Notes under the pieces: generated by a model
What the model saw: only the letters and a program-made list of their open reading frames with translations
Databases searched by the model: none
Told to the model about the DNA's origin: nothing
Position numbers and translations under genes: made by a program
In this document: positions 16,425-24,401 of the stretch, piece after piece
Position numbering within the stretch: the first letter of the stretch is position 1
Layout of the letters: each line of letters opens with the position of its first letter
Assembly (NCBI GenBank): GCA_016871355.1
Contig: VFZC01000003.1
Location: 50,077 to 114,076 of the forward strand
Reading direction: 5' to 3'
Length of the DNA stretch: 64,000 bases
DNA from: Actinomycetota bacterium
Lineage (GTDB): Bacteria; Actinomycetota; Acidimicrobiia; Acidimicrobiales; Ilumatobacteraceae

Positions 16425-17945
16425 GTGGAGGCCGTGGAGTTCGTGTTGAACGGTGCGCCGGTGTCGGTTCCTTCCGAGGGGACGCTGTTGTCGGCTCTCC
16501 GCGATCGACTCGGCGTGCGCTCGGCCAAGGACGGTTGCGCGCCTCAGGGTCAGTGCGGTTGCTGCACCGTGCTCGTGGACGGCGAGCCGCGGGTGGCCTG
16601 TGTGACGCCGGTGTCGCGCGTGGCCGGTCGGGTGGTCACCACGTTGGAAGGTGTCGACGACGACGTTCGGCAGGGTTGGGCCGACGCACTGTGCGCGACC
16701 GGTGGAAGCCAGTGCGGGTTCTGCACACCGGGAATCATCGTGCGCTTGCTCGACGTCGAACCGGTGAAGGCCGATGTGGAGCGGGCGCTACTCGCTCATA
16801 TGTGTCGATGCACGGGATGGCAGACGATCGTCGAAGCCGCCGTCGATCGGCCGCAACGACGAGAACGTGATCTCGATGCGGCGGCCGAGCGTGCCCGCAT
16901 CGAAGGAGGAGCGTCACAACGAGTGGCTCCTCACGTGGCGCTGGGTCGGGGAGGTTTCGCCGACGATTCGGCACCGTCGGATTCGCTGGTGGCCATTCTC
17001 GCGCCATCCGGTGAGCGGGTGGTCGCGTCCTCGGTGTCCGAAGCGCGTCAACTCGCGGGCGTGGTCCCCGGTCGTCGCTCGACCGTTGGTCTCACGTGGC
17101 CCATCGACGTGCCCGACGATCGGCAACACGAATTCGTGCGAACTCTGCGCACCACGTGGGTCGAACCGGCGTATCTCGAACCCGATGCGGTGTGGTGCGT
17201 GCCCGGTGGTGAACCAGTGGGGCCGCTCACCAACGGCGGTGCGTTCGGCGGCAAGACCACGCAGTGGTTGCGCGACGAAGCACGCCGACTCGCCGACGAA
17301 CACGATCGACCGATGCGCATCGTGTTGTCGCGCGAAGACGTGGTGCGTCGTAGTGCGAAGCGGCCACCGTTGGCAGCCGGAGTTCGCGCAAACGGAAGTG
17401 GAGTGCTGTGGGTTCGAACCACCCCGGGTGTGCGCGAACTGGTGGCCACAGTGGCTCACGATTGGGAGGTGATCGAGGTCGATGTTCCTGGTCCGCCCAC
17501 GTCACTCGGTCTGCGCGCCGCCGTGTGGGCCGAGATCGCCGTGCTCAAGGCATCGGTCACCGATCACGATCGAGTGTTTGCCCCCAACGGTGCGTGGGCC
17601 GAAGCGTCGAGTTCGGGCGATGGTGTGTCCGTTCGAGTGGGATGCGGCGACGCCTTGGACGACGTCACTCTTCGTTCGTACTGCATCGGGGCCGCACACA
17701 TGGCTCTTGGTTGGGTGCGCAACGAGGGCATTGCGGTCGATGCGCGTGGCACGGTGCACGATCTCACGATTCGGTCGTTCGGTGTGCTTCGGGCCGTCGA
17801 TACTCCGGCCATCCACATTGAGGTCGTCGACGACGGTTCAGCGGTACGCAACGTGAGCGATGCCGTGTTCGCCGCCGTGGCCGCGGCCGAATGGCGCCGG
17901 GCCGAGTTCGCGCCACGCTGGCCGTGCGCTCGCGACGGTCGATGA
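16425..17945 (+). CDS. [2Fe-2S] subunit fused to shortened molybdopterin-binding domain
   Basis: A 506-aa fusion. Residues 1-150 match the small subunit of xanthine/CO dehydrogenases: plant-type [2Fe-2S] cysteines C38, C44, C47, C59 (DGCAPQGQCGCCTVLVDG) and a second cluster in GGSQCGFCTPG and CRCTGW. Residues 225-500 resemble only part of the large Mo-cofactor subunit: AYLEPDAVWCVPGGEP, NGGAFGGKTTQW (Mo-cofactor glycine motif) and REDVVRRSAKRPP. The normal large subunit is about 750 aa, so this is a minimal or degenerate fusion; no FAD subunit is adjacent. The substrate is unknown. The GTG at 16434, with AAAGG 8 nt upstream, is an alternative start. Confidence 0.78.
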   Translation: MEAVEFVLNGAPVSVPSEGTLLSALRDRLGVRSAKDGCAPQGQCGCCTVLVDGEPRVACVTPVSRVAGRVVTTLEGVDDDVRQGWADALCATGGSQCGFCTPGIIVRLLDVEPVKADVERALLAHMCRCTGWQTIVEAAVDRPQRRERDLDAAAERARIEGGASQRVAPHVALGRGGFADDSAPSDSLVAILAPSGERVVASSVSEARQLAGVVPGRRSTVGLTWPIDVPDDRQHEFVRTLRTTWVEPAYLEPDAVWCVPGGEPVGPLTNGGAFGGKTTQWLRDEARRLADEHDRPMRIVLSREDVVRRSAKRPPLAAGVRANGSGVLWVRTTPGVRELVATVAHDWEVIEVDVPGPPTSLGLRAAVWAEIAVLKASVTDHDRVFAPNGAWAEASSSGDGVSVRVGCGDALDDVTLRSYCIGAAHMALGWVRNEGIAVDARGTVHDLTIRSFGVLRAVDTPAIHIEVVDDGSAVRNVSDAVFAAVAAAEWRRAEFAPRWPCARDGR

Positions 17946-17946
17946 C

Positions 17947-17952
17947 TAGCGT
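17947..17952 (+). promoter_or_regulatory. putative -10 box of ridA-like gene (TAGCGT)
   Basis: TAGCGT ends exactly 6 nt before the ATG at 17959 and starts directly after the stop of the preceding gene. Confidence 0.45.
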
Positions 17953-17958
17953 GAGGGC

Positions 17959-18477
17959 ATGGCCAACAAACCTGCTGCTCCCATCGGTCCGTACACACCG
18001 GCGGTTCGCGCCGGCGACTGGGTGATCGTCTCCGGTCAACTCGGTATCAAGGACGGGGCACTGGTTCCCGGTGGTGTGGCCGGCCAAACCGCACAGGCCG
18101 TCGTCAACCTGAAGGCTCGTCTGAAGGAGATGGGTCTGAGCATTCACGACGTGGCCAAGACGTTGTGCTTCCTCGCCGACATGGACACCTTCGCCACGTT
18201 CAACGAGGCGTACGTGGCCGGATTCGACGGAGCACGTCCGGCGCGTTCGACCATCGGCGTGGCGGCGTTGCCGTTCGGTGGCGCGGTGGAGATCGAGGCC
18301 TGGGCTTTCAAGCCGGTCGCGGCGAAGGCGGGACCGAAGAAGACGGCGAAGAAGGCCGTGAAGAAGACGGTCAAGAAGGCCGTGAAGAAGGCTGCGCCCA
18401 AGAAAGCTGTGAAGAAGGCTGTCAAGAAGGCTGCGCCCAAGAAGACCGGCACGAAGAAGTCCGGGCGCAAGAAGTAG
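17959..18477 (+). CDS. RidA family protein with lysine-rich C-terminal tail
   Basis: A 172-aa protein. Residues 1-118 are a RidA/YjgF domain, which hydrolyses reactive enamine/imine intermediates: GPYTPAVRAGDWVIVSGQLG, LCFLADMDTFATFNEAYV, ARPARSTIGVAALP (Arg96 at the active-site position) and VEIEAWA. Residues 120-172 are a Lys/Ala/Pro tail of repeated KKAVKKA and KKAAPKK units, like histone H1 or the tails of mycobacterial HU. Such tails bind nucleic acid, so the enzyme may be tethered to DNA or RNA; this is inference. The stop codon TAG forms the first bases of the next gene's -10 box. Confidence 0.88.
   Translation: MANKPAAPIGPYTPAVRAGDWVIVSGQLGIKDGALVPGGVAGQTAQAVVNLKARLKEMGLSIHDVAKTLCFLADMDTFATFNEAYVAGFDGARPARSTIGVAALPFGGAVEIEAWAFKPVAAKAGPKKTAKKAVKKTVKKAVKKAAPKKAVKKAVKKAAPKKTGTKKSGRKK
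18331..18474 (+). repeat. in-frame repeats encoding the Lys/Ala tail
   Basis: Degenerate tandem copies of AAGAAGGCTGTGAAGAAG and similar units encode KKAVKKA/KKAAPKK. Two longer near-copies (about 18385-18411 and 18415-18441) each contain the AAPKK block. Confidence 0.8.
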
Positions 18478-18480
18478 AGT
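18475..18480 (+). promoter_or_regulatory. putative -10 box (TAGAGT) overlapping the ridA-like stop
   Basis: TAGAGT ends 6 nt before the GTG at 18487; its first three bases are the stop codon of the upstream gene. Confidence 0.42.
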
Positions 18481-18486
18481 CGCCTC

Positions 18487-18642
18487 GTGGCTGGCGCAAT
18501 CGTCCTCATCGTCGTTCTGTTGCTGTTCCCCGTTCTCGTGGGTCTCGGCACGGTGGGCATCGCCGGTCTGCTCGGTCATCTGCTCTGGAAAGACGGCGAA
18601 GTTCGTCACGAAGGCAGCGAGCTCCTCGATCTCAACACCTGA
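18487..18642 (+). CDS. small single-span membrane protein (51 aa)
   Basis: A short open frame with a convincing membrane profile: hydrophobic AGAIVLIVVLLLFPVLVGLG and GIAGLLGHLLW, then a charged C-terminus KDGEVRHEGSELLDLNT, giving one or two membrane segments with a short soluble tail. GTG start with a TAGAGT box 6 nt upstream; stop is 40 bp before the decarboxylase gene. I do not recognise a family. Support comes from promoter placement, hydrophobicity and fit between flanking genes. Confidence 0.62.
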   Translation: MAGAIVLIVVLLLFPVLVGLGTVGIAGLLGHLLWKDGEVRHEGSELLDLNT

Positions 18643-18682
18643 TGTTCGTGCCGCTCACTGAGCGGCATGGCAGGCTGAGTCG

Positions 18683-20077
18683 GTGCATCGACACGATCCC
18701 CTGATCGCGCATCTCGCCGATCGCGCGTTGGAGTATTCACTCGATCGCATCCGGATGGATCCGGTGCCGCTCGACGCTCCGAAGTCGTACGACGAATTGT
18801 TGACGACCGTGGGCCAGACCATCACGGCCGATGGCATCGGTGGCGATCGTGCGCTGCAACTGTTCATCGACGTGCTCGCTCCCGCGTGCATCTCGGTCGA
18901 TCATCCGCGGTTCTTGGCCTTCGTTCCGGGTGCTCCCACCGAAGCGTCGGTGATCTTCGACATGGTGGTGTCGGCGAGCAGCATTTACACCGGTTCGTGG
19001 CTCGAGGGGGCCGGCGCCGCCTTCGCCGAAAATCAAGCACTGCGTTGGTTGGCCGACTTAGCCGGGTTCCCCAACTCCGCTGGCGGGGTGTTCGTGAGTG
19101 GCGGAACGGCCGGCAACCTCTCGGCGTTGATCGCGGCCCGCCATCGTTGGCGTTTGCGCGCCGGTGGTCGCCTCGATCGCGTGCGCGGGATCATGATCGC
19201 GTCGGGCGGTGCACATTCGTCGGTGGCGCAAGCCGCTCACGCGATGGACGCCGATGTCGTGGCGGCCCCCACCGACGAGCGCGGCCGTCTCGATGCCGAT
19301 GCCGTGGCGACGGTGTTGAGTGGTTTGTCGGAGTCCGATCGTGAGCGCGTGTTCGCCATCATCGCGACGGGCGGAACCACCAACCTCGGTGTGGTCGACG
19401 ATCTCGACGGCATCGCGCGTATCTGCAGCGCCGAGAACATCTGGTTCCACATCGACGGTGCCTACGGACTGGCGGCGCTGTGTGCTCCGAGCGTTCGACA
19501 TCTGTTCGACGGCATCGAGCGGGCCGACAGCTTCATCGTCGATCCGCACAAGTGGTTGTTCGCTCCGTACGACAGTTGCGCGTTGGTGTATCGCAACATT
19601 CACGACGGTCGACGTGCTCACACGCAGCGGGCCGAATATCTCGACGTGCTACACGGCGGTGAAGCCGAAGAAGGACCCTGGCACGAGATGAATCCGGCCG
19701 ATGTGGCGCATCATCTCTCGCGTCGCGCCCGTGGACTTCCGTTGTGGTTCAGCCTGGCCACGCACGGCACGCGTGCGTACACCGAGGCGATGGAGACGAC
19801 TCTCACCGTGGCCCGCGAGGCGGCCGCCGCCATCCGTTCGCGACCGAATCTCGAACTGCTGCTCGAGCCCGACCTCAGCATCCTCGTGTTCCGACGCATC
19901 GGATGGACTCCCGAGCAGTACCAGCGGTGGAGCGACGATCAGTTGAACACCGGCCAGTCGTTCGTTGTGCCCACGTCATGGAAGGGCGAGACTGTTTTGC
20001 GCTTCTGCATCGTGAATCCCCGCACGACCATGGGCGACTTCACCGACATCCTCGATTCACTGGACACCACACCATGA
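18683..20077 (+). CDS. PLP-dependent aromatic-L-amino-acid decarboxylase-type enzyme
   Basis: A 464-aa group II PLP decarboxylase-fold protein. GGTAGNLSALIAARH binds the PLP phosphate, His178 (GGAHSSV) should stack on the ring, Asp258 (HIDGAYG) contacts the pyridine nitrogen and Lys290 (DPHKWLFAPYD) forms the Schiff base. Substrate could be an aromatic amino acid, but many actinobacterial members are uncharacterised. It overlaps the downstream amidohydrolase by 4 bp (ATGA), so decarboxylation may belong with purine or amine catabolism. The GTG start lies 40 bp after the small membrane protein. Confidence 0.85.
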   Translation: MHRHDPLIAHLADRALEYSLDRIRMDPVPLDAPKSYDELLTTVGQTITADGIGGDRALQLFIDVLAPACISVDHPRFLAFVPGAPTEASVIFDMVVSASSIYTGSWLEGAGAAFAENQALRWLADLAGFPNSAGGVFVSGGTAGNLSALIAARHRWRLRAGGRLDRVRGIMIASGGAHSSVAQAAHAMDADVVAAPTDERGRLDADAVATVLSGLSESDRERVFAIIATGGTTNLGVVDDLDGIARICSAENIWFHIDGAYGLAALCAPSVRHLFDGIERADSFIVDPHKWLFAPYDSCALVYRNIHDGRRAHTQRAEYLDVLHGGEAEEGPWHEMNPADVAHHLSRRARGLPLWFSLATHGTRAYTEAMETTLTVAREAAAAIRSRPNLELLLEPDLSILVFRRIGWTPEQYQRWSDDQLNTGQSFVVPTSWKGETVLRFCIVNPRTTMGDFTDILDSLDTTP

Positions 20078-21456
20078 TTGCTCGTGCCGACTTACTGCTC
20101 AAGAACGCTCTCCTCGTGGCCACGATGGACGATCAACGGCGTGAGTTGACCGGGGGTTGGGTGGCCATCACCAATGGTTTGGTGTCGGGAGTCGGGAGTT
20201 CGCTCGACCCTTTGCCCGAAGCGGCCGAGGTGGTCGACGCGACCGACTGTCTCATCACACCCGGGCTCGTGAATACGCATCACCACATCTACCAGAACCT
20301 CACGCGGGCCTTCCCGCCGATGACCGACAAGCCGTTGTTCGGCTGGTTGCAGTCGCTCTATCCGTTGTGGCGCGCCATCGACGAAGAGTCGGTGCACGTG
20401 AGTGCGTTCGTCGGATTGGCCGAGTTGGCCATGTCGGGCTGCACCACCAGCACCGATCACCTGTATCTCCACCCGCGTGGTGCGGGCGATCTTCTGTCGG
20501 CCGAGATCGCCGCCGCGCGTGAACTCGGTGTGCGTTTCCATCCGACCCGCGGTTCGATGTCGTTGTCCGAAAAGGACGGGGGTCTTCCTCCTGATGACGT
20601 GGTCGCCGATGACGACGAGATCCTGGCCGCGAGTGAAGAGGCCGTGCGTCGTCATCACGATCGTGCGCACGGTGCCATGGTCCGGGTGGCCCTCGCCCCG
20701 TGCTCGCCGTTCAGTGTGACCGAGCAGTTGATGGTGCGCTCGGCCGAACTGGCCGAGAAGCTCGACGTGCGGTTGCACACGCACTTCGCCGAGAACGCCG
20801 AGGACGACGACTTCTCCATCGCGACGTTCGGTTGCCGCCCGATGGAATACCTCGAGCGCACCGGGTGGTGCACCGATCGCACCTGGGTCGCCCACTGCGT
20901 GATGCCCAACCCCGACGAAGTGAAGCGACTCGGCGCGGCAGGTATTGGCGTGGCTCATTGCCCGAGCAGCAACTTGATTCTCGCGTCGGGTATCTCGCCG
21001 GTCGTTCCGTTGCGCGCCGCTGGCGTGAAGGTGGGCCTCGGCGTCGACGGTTCGTCGTCGGCCGATTCGGCATCGTTATGGCTCGAGGCGCGCCAGGCGA
21101 TGTTGTTGGCCAAGTTGCGCGACGGGGCGAGCGCGGGCACGGCGCGAATGGCGCTCGACGTCGCCACTCGCGGAGGTGCTGGCTGTCTCGGACGCGAGGG
21201 CGAGATCGGTGAACTGAGCGTGGGTGCGGTGGGCGACGTTGCGGTGTGGAAGATCACCGGCCCGCAGTTCGCCGGCGCGCTGGCCGACCCGATCGAAGGA
21301 TGGTTGCGTTGCGGACCGATCGGTGCCCACCACACGATCGTGCACGGTCGGTTCGTGGTGCGCGACGGCCAGGTGACTCACCGTGATCTCGACGACATGC
21401 TCGTTCGTCACGCTCGTGAGAGTCGGCGCATTCAACAACTCGACACCCGTGGCTGA
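20074..21456 (+). CDS. amidohydrolase, 8-oxoguanine deaminase-like
   Basis: A 460-aa TRZ/ATZ-family metal-dependent deaminase. H69-x-H71 in VNTHHHIYQNLTRAF, RLHTHFAENAEDD, AHC and GVDGSSSADSASLW supply the metal ligands and catalytic residues. The NTHHHIYQNLTRAFP, LFGWLQSLYPLW and TTSTDHLYLHPRG blocks match 8-oxoguanine deaminases, which release ammonia from 8-oxoguanine to give urate; hydroxytriazine-type deaminases are related alternatives. It is translationally coupled to the decarboxylase upstream and overlaps the HAD gene by 8 bp. Confidence 0.87.
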   Translation: MIARADLLLKNALLVATMDDQRRELTGGWVAITNGLVSGVGSSLDPLPEAAEVVDATDCLITPGLVNTHHHIYQNLTRAFPPMTDKPLFGWLQSLYPLWRAIDEESVHVSAFVGLAELAMSGCTTSTDHLYLHPRGAGDLLSAEIAAARELGVRFHPTRGSMSLSEKDGGLPPDDVVADDDEILAASEEAVRRHHDRAHGAMVRVALAPCSPFSVTEQLMVRSAELAEKLDVRLHTHFAENAEDDDFSIATFGCRPMEYLERTGWCTDRTWVAHCVMPNPDEVKRLGAAGIGVAHCPSSNLILASGISPVVPLRAAGVKVGLGVDGSSSADSASLWLEARQAMLLAKLRDGASAGTARMALDVATRGGAGCLGREGEIGELSVGAVGDVAVWKITGPQFAGALADPIEGWLRCGPIGAHHTIVHGRFVVRDGQVTHRDLDDMLVRHARESRRIQQLDTRG

Positions 21457-22144
21457 CCAGTCTCTGCCGCGCGCCGTCCTGTGGGACATGGACGGCACCC
21501 TCGTCGACACCGAGCCGTACTGGATCGACGCCGAGTACGACATCGTCGAAGCGCACGGTGGAACCTGGAGCCACGAACACGCCAAAGCGTTGGTCGGGTC
21601 CGACTTGCTCGACTCGGGTGAGTACATCCGCCGTCACGGTGGAGTCGATCGTTCGCCGGCCGAGATCGTGGAGATGTTGCTCGATCGTGTGGTGGAGCGA
21701 GTGCGGGCCGAGATTCCGTGGCGACCGGGTGCGCGCGAGTTGCTCGGAGCCGTTCGTTCGGCCGACATCGACACCGCACTCGTGACGATGTCGTGGAAAC
21801 GATTCTCGGACGAGGTCGTGGCCTGTTTGCCCGCCGGCAGTTTCACCGTGTCGGTGACCGGTGACGAAGTGACGCGAGGCAAACCGCACGCCGAGCCCTA
21901 CTTGCTCGCCGCCGAACGCTTGGGTGTGCGGCCGGAGGATTGCGTGGCCATCGAGGATTCACCGACCGGAACTCGGTCGGCGCTGGCCGCGGGATGTCGT
22001 GTGCTCGGTGTTCCGCACGTGGTCGACATTCCGGCCGAGTTGGGCGAGAACCCCGAATTCGCGGGCCGACTCACCGTTCTCCCCACCCTCACCGGCCTGC
22101 AACTTGATGATTTGGTGAGGATTTTTGACCGTATGGGTCAATAA
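21449..22144 (+). CDS. HAD family phosphatase
   Basis: A 231-aa HAD hydrolase of the beta-phosphoglucomutase/phosphatase type. Motif I is LWDMDGTLVDTEP (nucleophile Asp13, acid Asp15), motif II VTMSW, motif III Lys in GKPHAEPYLLAAERLG and motif IV AIEDSPTGTRSA; residues 20-90 form a helical cap. The GTG at 21449 overlaps the upstream stop by 8 bp. The last dozen codons, ending RIFDRMGQ, lie inside the first copy of the downstream repeat, so the C-terminus is partly encoded by that element. Confidence 0.88.
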   Translation: MADQSLPRAVLWDMDGTLVDTEPYWIDAEYDIVEAHGGTWSHEHAKALVGSDLLDSGEYIRRHGGVDRSPAEIVEMLLDRVVERVRAEIPWRPGARELLGAVRSADIDTALVTMSWKRFSDEVVACLPAGSFTVSVTGDEVTRGKPHAEPYLLAAERLGVRPEDCVAIEDSPTGTRSALAAGCRVLGVPHVVDIPAELGENPEFAGRLTVLPTLTGLQLDDLVRIFDRMGQ

Positions 22145-22281
22145 CTCTCACCAGATCACCAGCTCAGACCTCACCAAGACACCGGACCGACGGTATGCCC
22201 CGAGATTCTGGTTAGGGATTTTCACCCATACGGTCAATAACTCTCACCAGATCACCAGTTCAGACCTCACTAAGACACCGG
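22113..22281. repeat. two-copy 96-bp-period intergenic repeat with stem-loop
   Basis: A 50-bp block at 22136-22185 recurs at 22232-22281 with two C/T differences; weaker similarity extends upstream to 22113 and 22209. In copy 1 TTGACC-GTATG-GGTCAA is a perfect 6-bp stem, flanked by GATTTGGTGAG and CTCACCAGATC that pair as an outer stem. In copy 2 the loop is reversed (ACC-CATAC-GGT). It fills the gap between the convergent HAD and GlnR-like genes and may act as a bidirectional terminator or a REP-like element. Confidence 0.8.
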
Positions 22282-22965
22282 TTAGGTCCAGCGGGATTGG
22301 CCGAAGCGGTAGCCCACGCTGCGCACCGTCTGAATGAGGTTGGCGTGCTCTTCGCCCAACTTGGCGCGCAGACGACGAATGTGCACGTCGACCGTACGCG
22401 CACCGCCGTAGTACTCGTAGCCCCACACGCGCGACAACAACATCTCGCGTGAGAACACCTTGCCCGGGTTGGTCACGAGGAACTTGAGGAGTTCGTACTC
22501 CATGTACGTGAGATCGAGCGGTCGACCATCGACCGAGGCCTGATACGTCTCGAGATTGAGCACGAGTTGTCCGTAGTCGACCACGTCGGGTCGCGGAGCA
22601 CTCTGCGTGTACGACAAGAGGTGCCGTAGACGAGCCTCGAGTTCGCGCGGATGGAACGGCACCAGACAGAAGTCGTCGAACAGTTCGTCGCGCAACGTGA
22701 GATCGTCGAGTTGGGCCCCCGACACCAGAAGAAGCAGGGGAGCGTTGGCGGTGTCACGCTTGCGCAGAGCACGGCAGAAGTTCCAGGCCGCATCGATGTC
22801 GTGATCGGCGCACACGACGGCTCCGGTCCAGCCGTCGGACGGCTCGGCCTTGGTGACGTCGTCAGCCGAGGCGAACGACTTCCAGCGATAGCCGGCGAGA
22901 TCGAGCGTCCGCACCAATTCGGGCGGAGGTGACTCGGGGAAAACGGCGATCAGGTCGGAAGTCAT
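22282..22965 (-). CDS. glnR: GlnR-like orphan OmpR-family regulator
   Basis: A 227-aa regulator. The C-terminal winged helix (about 128-223) reads RPLDLTYMEYELLKFL, SREMLLSRVWGYEYYGGART and VDVHIRRLRAKLG, very close to actinobacterial GlnR, the global nitrogen regulator. The N-terminal receiver is atypical: the position of GlnR Asp50 is Cys52 (AVVCADHD), so phosphorylation is unlikely. It starts 1 bp after the GSI stop on the same strand, forming a glnA-glnR operon, and GSII lies next upstream; this context strongly supports nitrogen control. Its TAA stop abuts the repeat. Confidence 0.86.
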   Translation of the reverse strand: MTSDLIAVFPESPPPELVRTLDLAGYRWKSFASADDVTKAEPSDGWTGAVVCADHDIDAAWNFCRALRKRDTANAPLLLLVSGAQLDDLTLRDELFDDFCLVPFHPRELEARLRHLLSYTQSAPRPDVVDYGQLVLNLETYQASVDGRPLDLTYMEYELLKFLVTNPGKVFSREMLLSRVWGYEYYGGARTVDVHIRRLRAKLGEEHANLIQTVRSVGYRFGQSRWT

Positions 22966-22966
22966 G

Positions 22967-24304
22967 TCAGGTGGAGCGCAGATACCTCTGCAGTTCGAAT
23001 GGTGTCACCTGCGTCTTGTAGCCGCGCCACTCGGAGCGCTTGTTGCGCAGGAACCACTCGAAGATGTGCTCTCCGAGGGTCTCGTACACGAGCGACGAGG
23101 ACTCCATCACGCGCAACGCCTCGGCCAGCGACTGGGGCAACTGCTCGATACCGAGCTTGCCGAGAGCGTCGTCACCCATCTCGAACAGGTTCGAGTCGGC
23201 CTCGGCCGGGAGTTCGTATCCCTGCTCGATACCGCGCAGACCGGCCGCGAGGATGACCGAGAACGCGAGATACGGATTGCACGCCGGATCGGGCGAGCGG
23301 TACTCGATGCGCGTGGCCAGCGGATTGGCCCGCTTGGGAACCGGCACGCGGATGAGACCGCTGCGGTTGTTGCGAGCCCACGACACGTGAACCGGCGCTT
23401 CGAAACCCGGGACGAGACGCTTGTACGAGTTGACGGTCTGGTTGGTGATGGCCGTGATTTCACTGGCGTGGAAGAGAAGGCCGGCCATGAATCGCTTGGC
23501 CGTCTCGGACAGGTTGTACGGGTCGTCGGCCGAATAGAACGCGTTGCCGTTGGCGTTCGACAACGACATGTGCAGGTGCATGCCGCTGCCCTGAACACCT
23601 TCGAGCGGCTTGGGCATGAACGTGGCGTGCACACCCTGCGTGGCGGCCACTTCTTTCACCACGAGACGGAACGTCATGACACTGTCGGCCATGGTGAGGG
23701 CATCGGTGTGGCGCAGATCGATCTCGTGCTGAGACGGCGCGTCCTCGTGGAACGAGTACTCGACCGGGATGCTCATGGTCTCGAGCGTGCGGATGGTCTC
23801 CTTGCGAAGACCGCCGGTCACGTCGGTGGTGGTGAGATCGAAGAACGATGCTTCGTCGAGAACACGCGGCGGTTGGCCGGGCTCGGGCGGAGCGAAGTAG
23901 AAGAACTCGATGTCGGGCGCGATGAGGAAGTCGAGACCCATCGCGTGCGCGCGCTGAAGATTGCGACGCAACACCTGGCGTGGGTCACCGCCGAACGGCG
24001 AACCATCGAGATGGTGGATGTCGCAGAACACGCGCGCCTCGGGAGCCTTGGCATCGGCCCACGGAAGCGTCACGAACGTGTTCGCATCGGGAATGGCAAG
24101 CACGTCGCTTTCCTGAATTCGCGAGAAGCCGTCGATGGACGAACCATCGAACGTCATGCCGTCTTCGAGAGCGTTCTCGAGCTCGGCCGGGCTGATGGCG
24201 AAACTCTTCAAGTTGCCGAGCACGTCGGTGAACCAGAGTCGGATGAGACGGACTCCGCGTTCTTCGACGGTGCGCAAGACGTAATCGCGCTGCTGTTCGA
24301 GCAT
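22967..24304 (-). CDS. glnA: type I glutamine synthetase
   Basis: A 445-aa GSI making glutamine from glutamate, ammonia and ATP. DGSSIDGFSRIQESD, APDIEFFYF, GSGMHLHMSL and NRSGLIRVPVPKRANP are active-site blocks. At the site adenylylated in beta-type GSI (Tyr in NLYDLP) it has SNLFEM, so GlnE-type adenylylation is not possible and it resembles the alpha/unregulated type. The ATG at 24304 has AGGAG 5 nt upstream; the longer frame is discarded. It is followed after 1 bp by the GlnR-like gene. About 98 bp separate it from GSII. Confidence 0.93.
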   Translation of the reverse strand: MLEQQRDYVLRTVEERGVRLIRLWFTDVLGNLKSFAISPAELENALEDGMTFDGSSIDGFSRIQESDVLAIPDANTFVTLPWADAKAPEARVFCDIHHLDGSPFGGDPRQVLRRNLQRAHAMGLDFLIAPDIEFFYFAPPEPGQPPRVLDEASFFDLTTTDVTGGLRKETIRTLETMSIPVEYSFHEDAPSQHEIDLRHTDALTMADSVMTFRLVVKEVAATQGVHATFMPKPLEGVQGSGMHLHMSLSNANGNAFYSADDPYNLSETAKRFMAGLLFHASEITAITNQTVNSYKRLVPGFEAPVHVSWARNNRSGLIRVPVPKRANPLATRIEYRSPDPACNPYLAFSVILAAGLRGIEQGYELPAEADSNLFEMGDDALGKLGIEQLPQSLAEALRVMESSSLVYETLGEHIFEWFLRNKRSEWRGYKTQVTPFELQRYLRST

Positions 24305-24350
24305 GTTCACTCCTGCAGTCTGCCGTTGACCCCGTGAATTCGGGCCGGAA

Positions 24351-24380
24351 AAGCAAGAGGGCCGGGTTTCCCCGGCCCTC
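24351..24380 (-). terminator. terminator downstream of glnII
   Basis: GAGGGCCGGG and CCCGGCCCTC form a perfect 10-bp stem with a GAAA loop on the minus strand, followed by TTGCTTTTCC. It lies 22 bp after the GSII stop and separates it from the GSI-glnR operon. Confidence 0.78.
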
Positions 24381-24401
24381 TTCAGTGGCGACGTTGCCCC
24401 A

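Noticed and set aside
16425..17945. Selenium-dependent molybdenum hydroxylase linked to selA/selB
   Set aside because: No yqeB/yqeC-type genes are nearby and labile-selenium enzymes do not need SelA/SelB; the proximity is not evidence.
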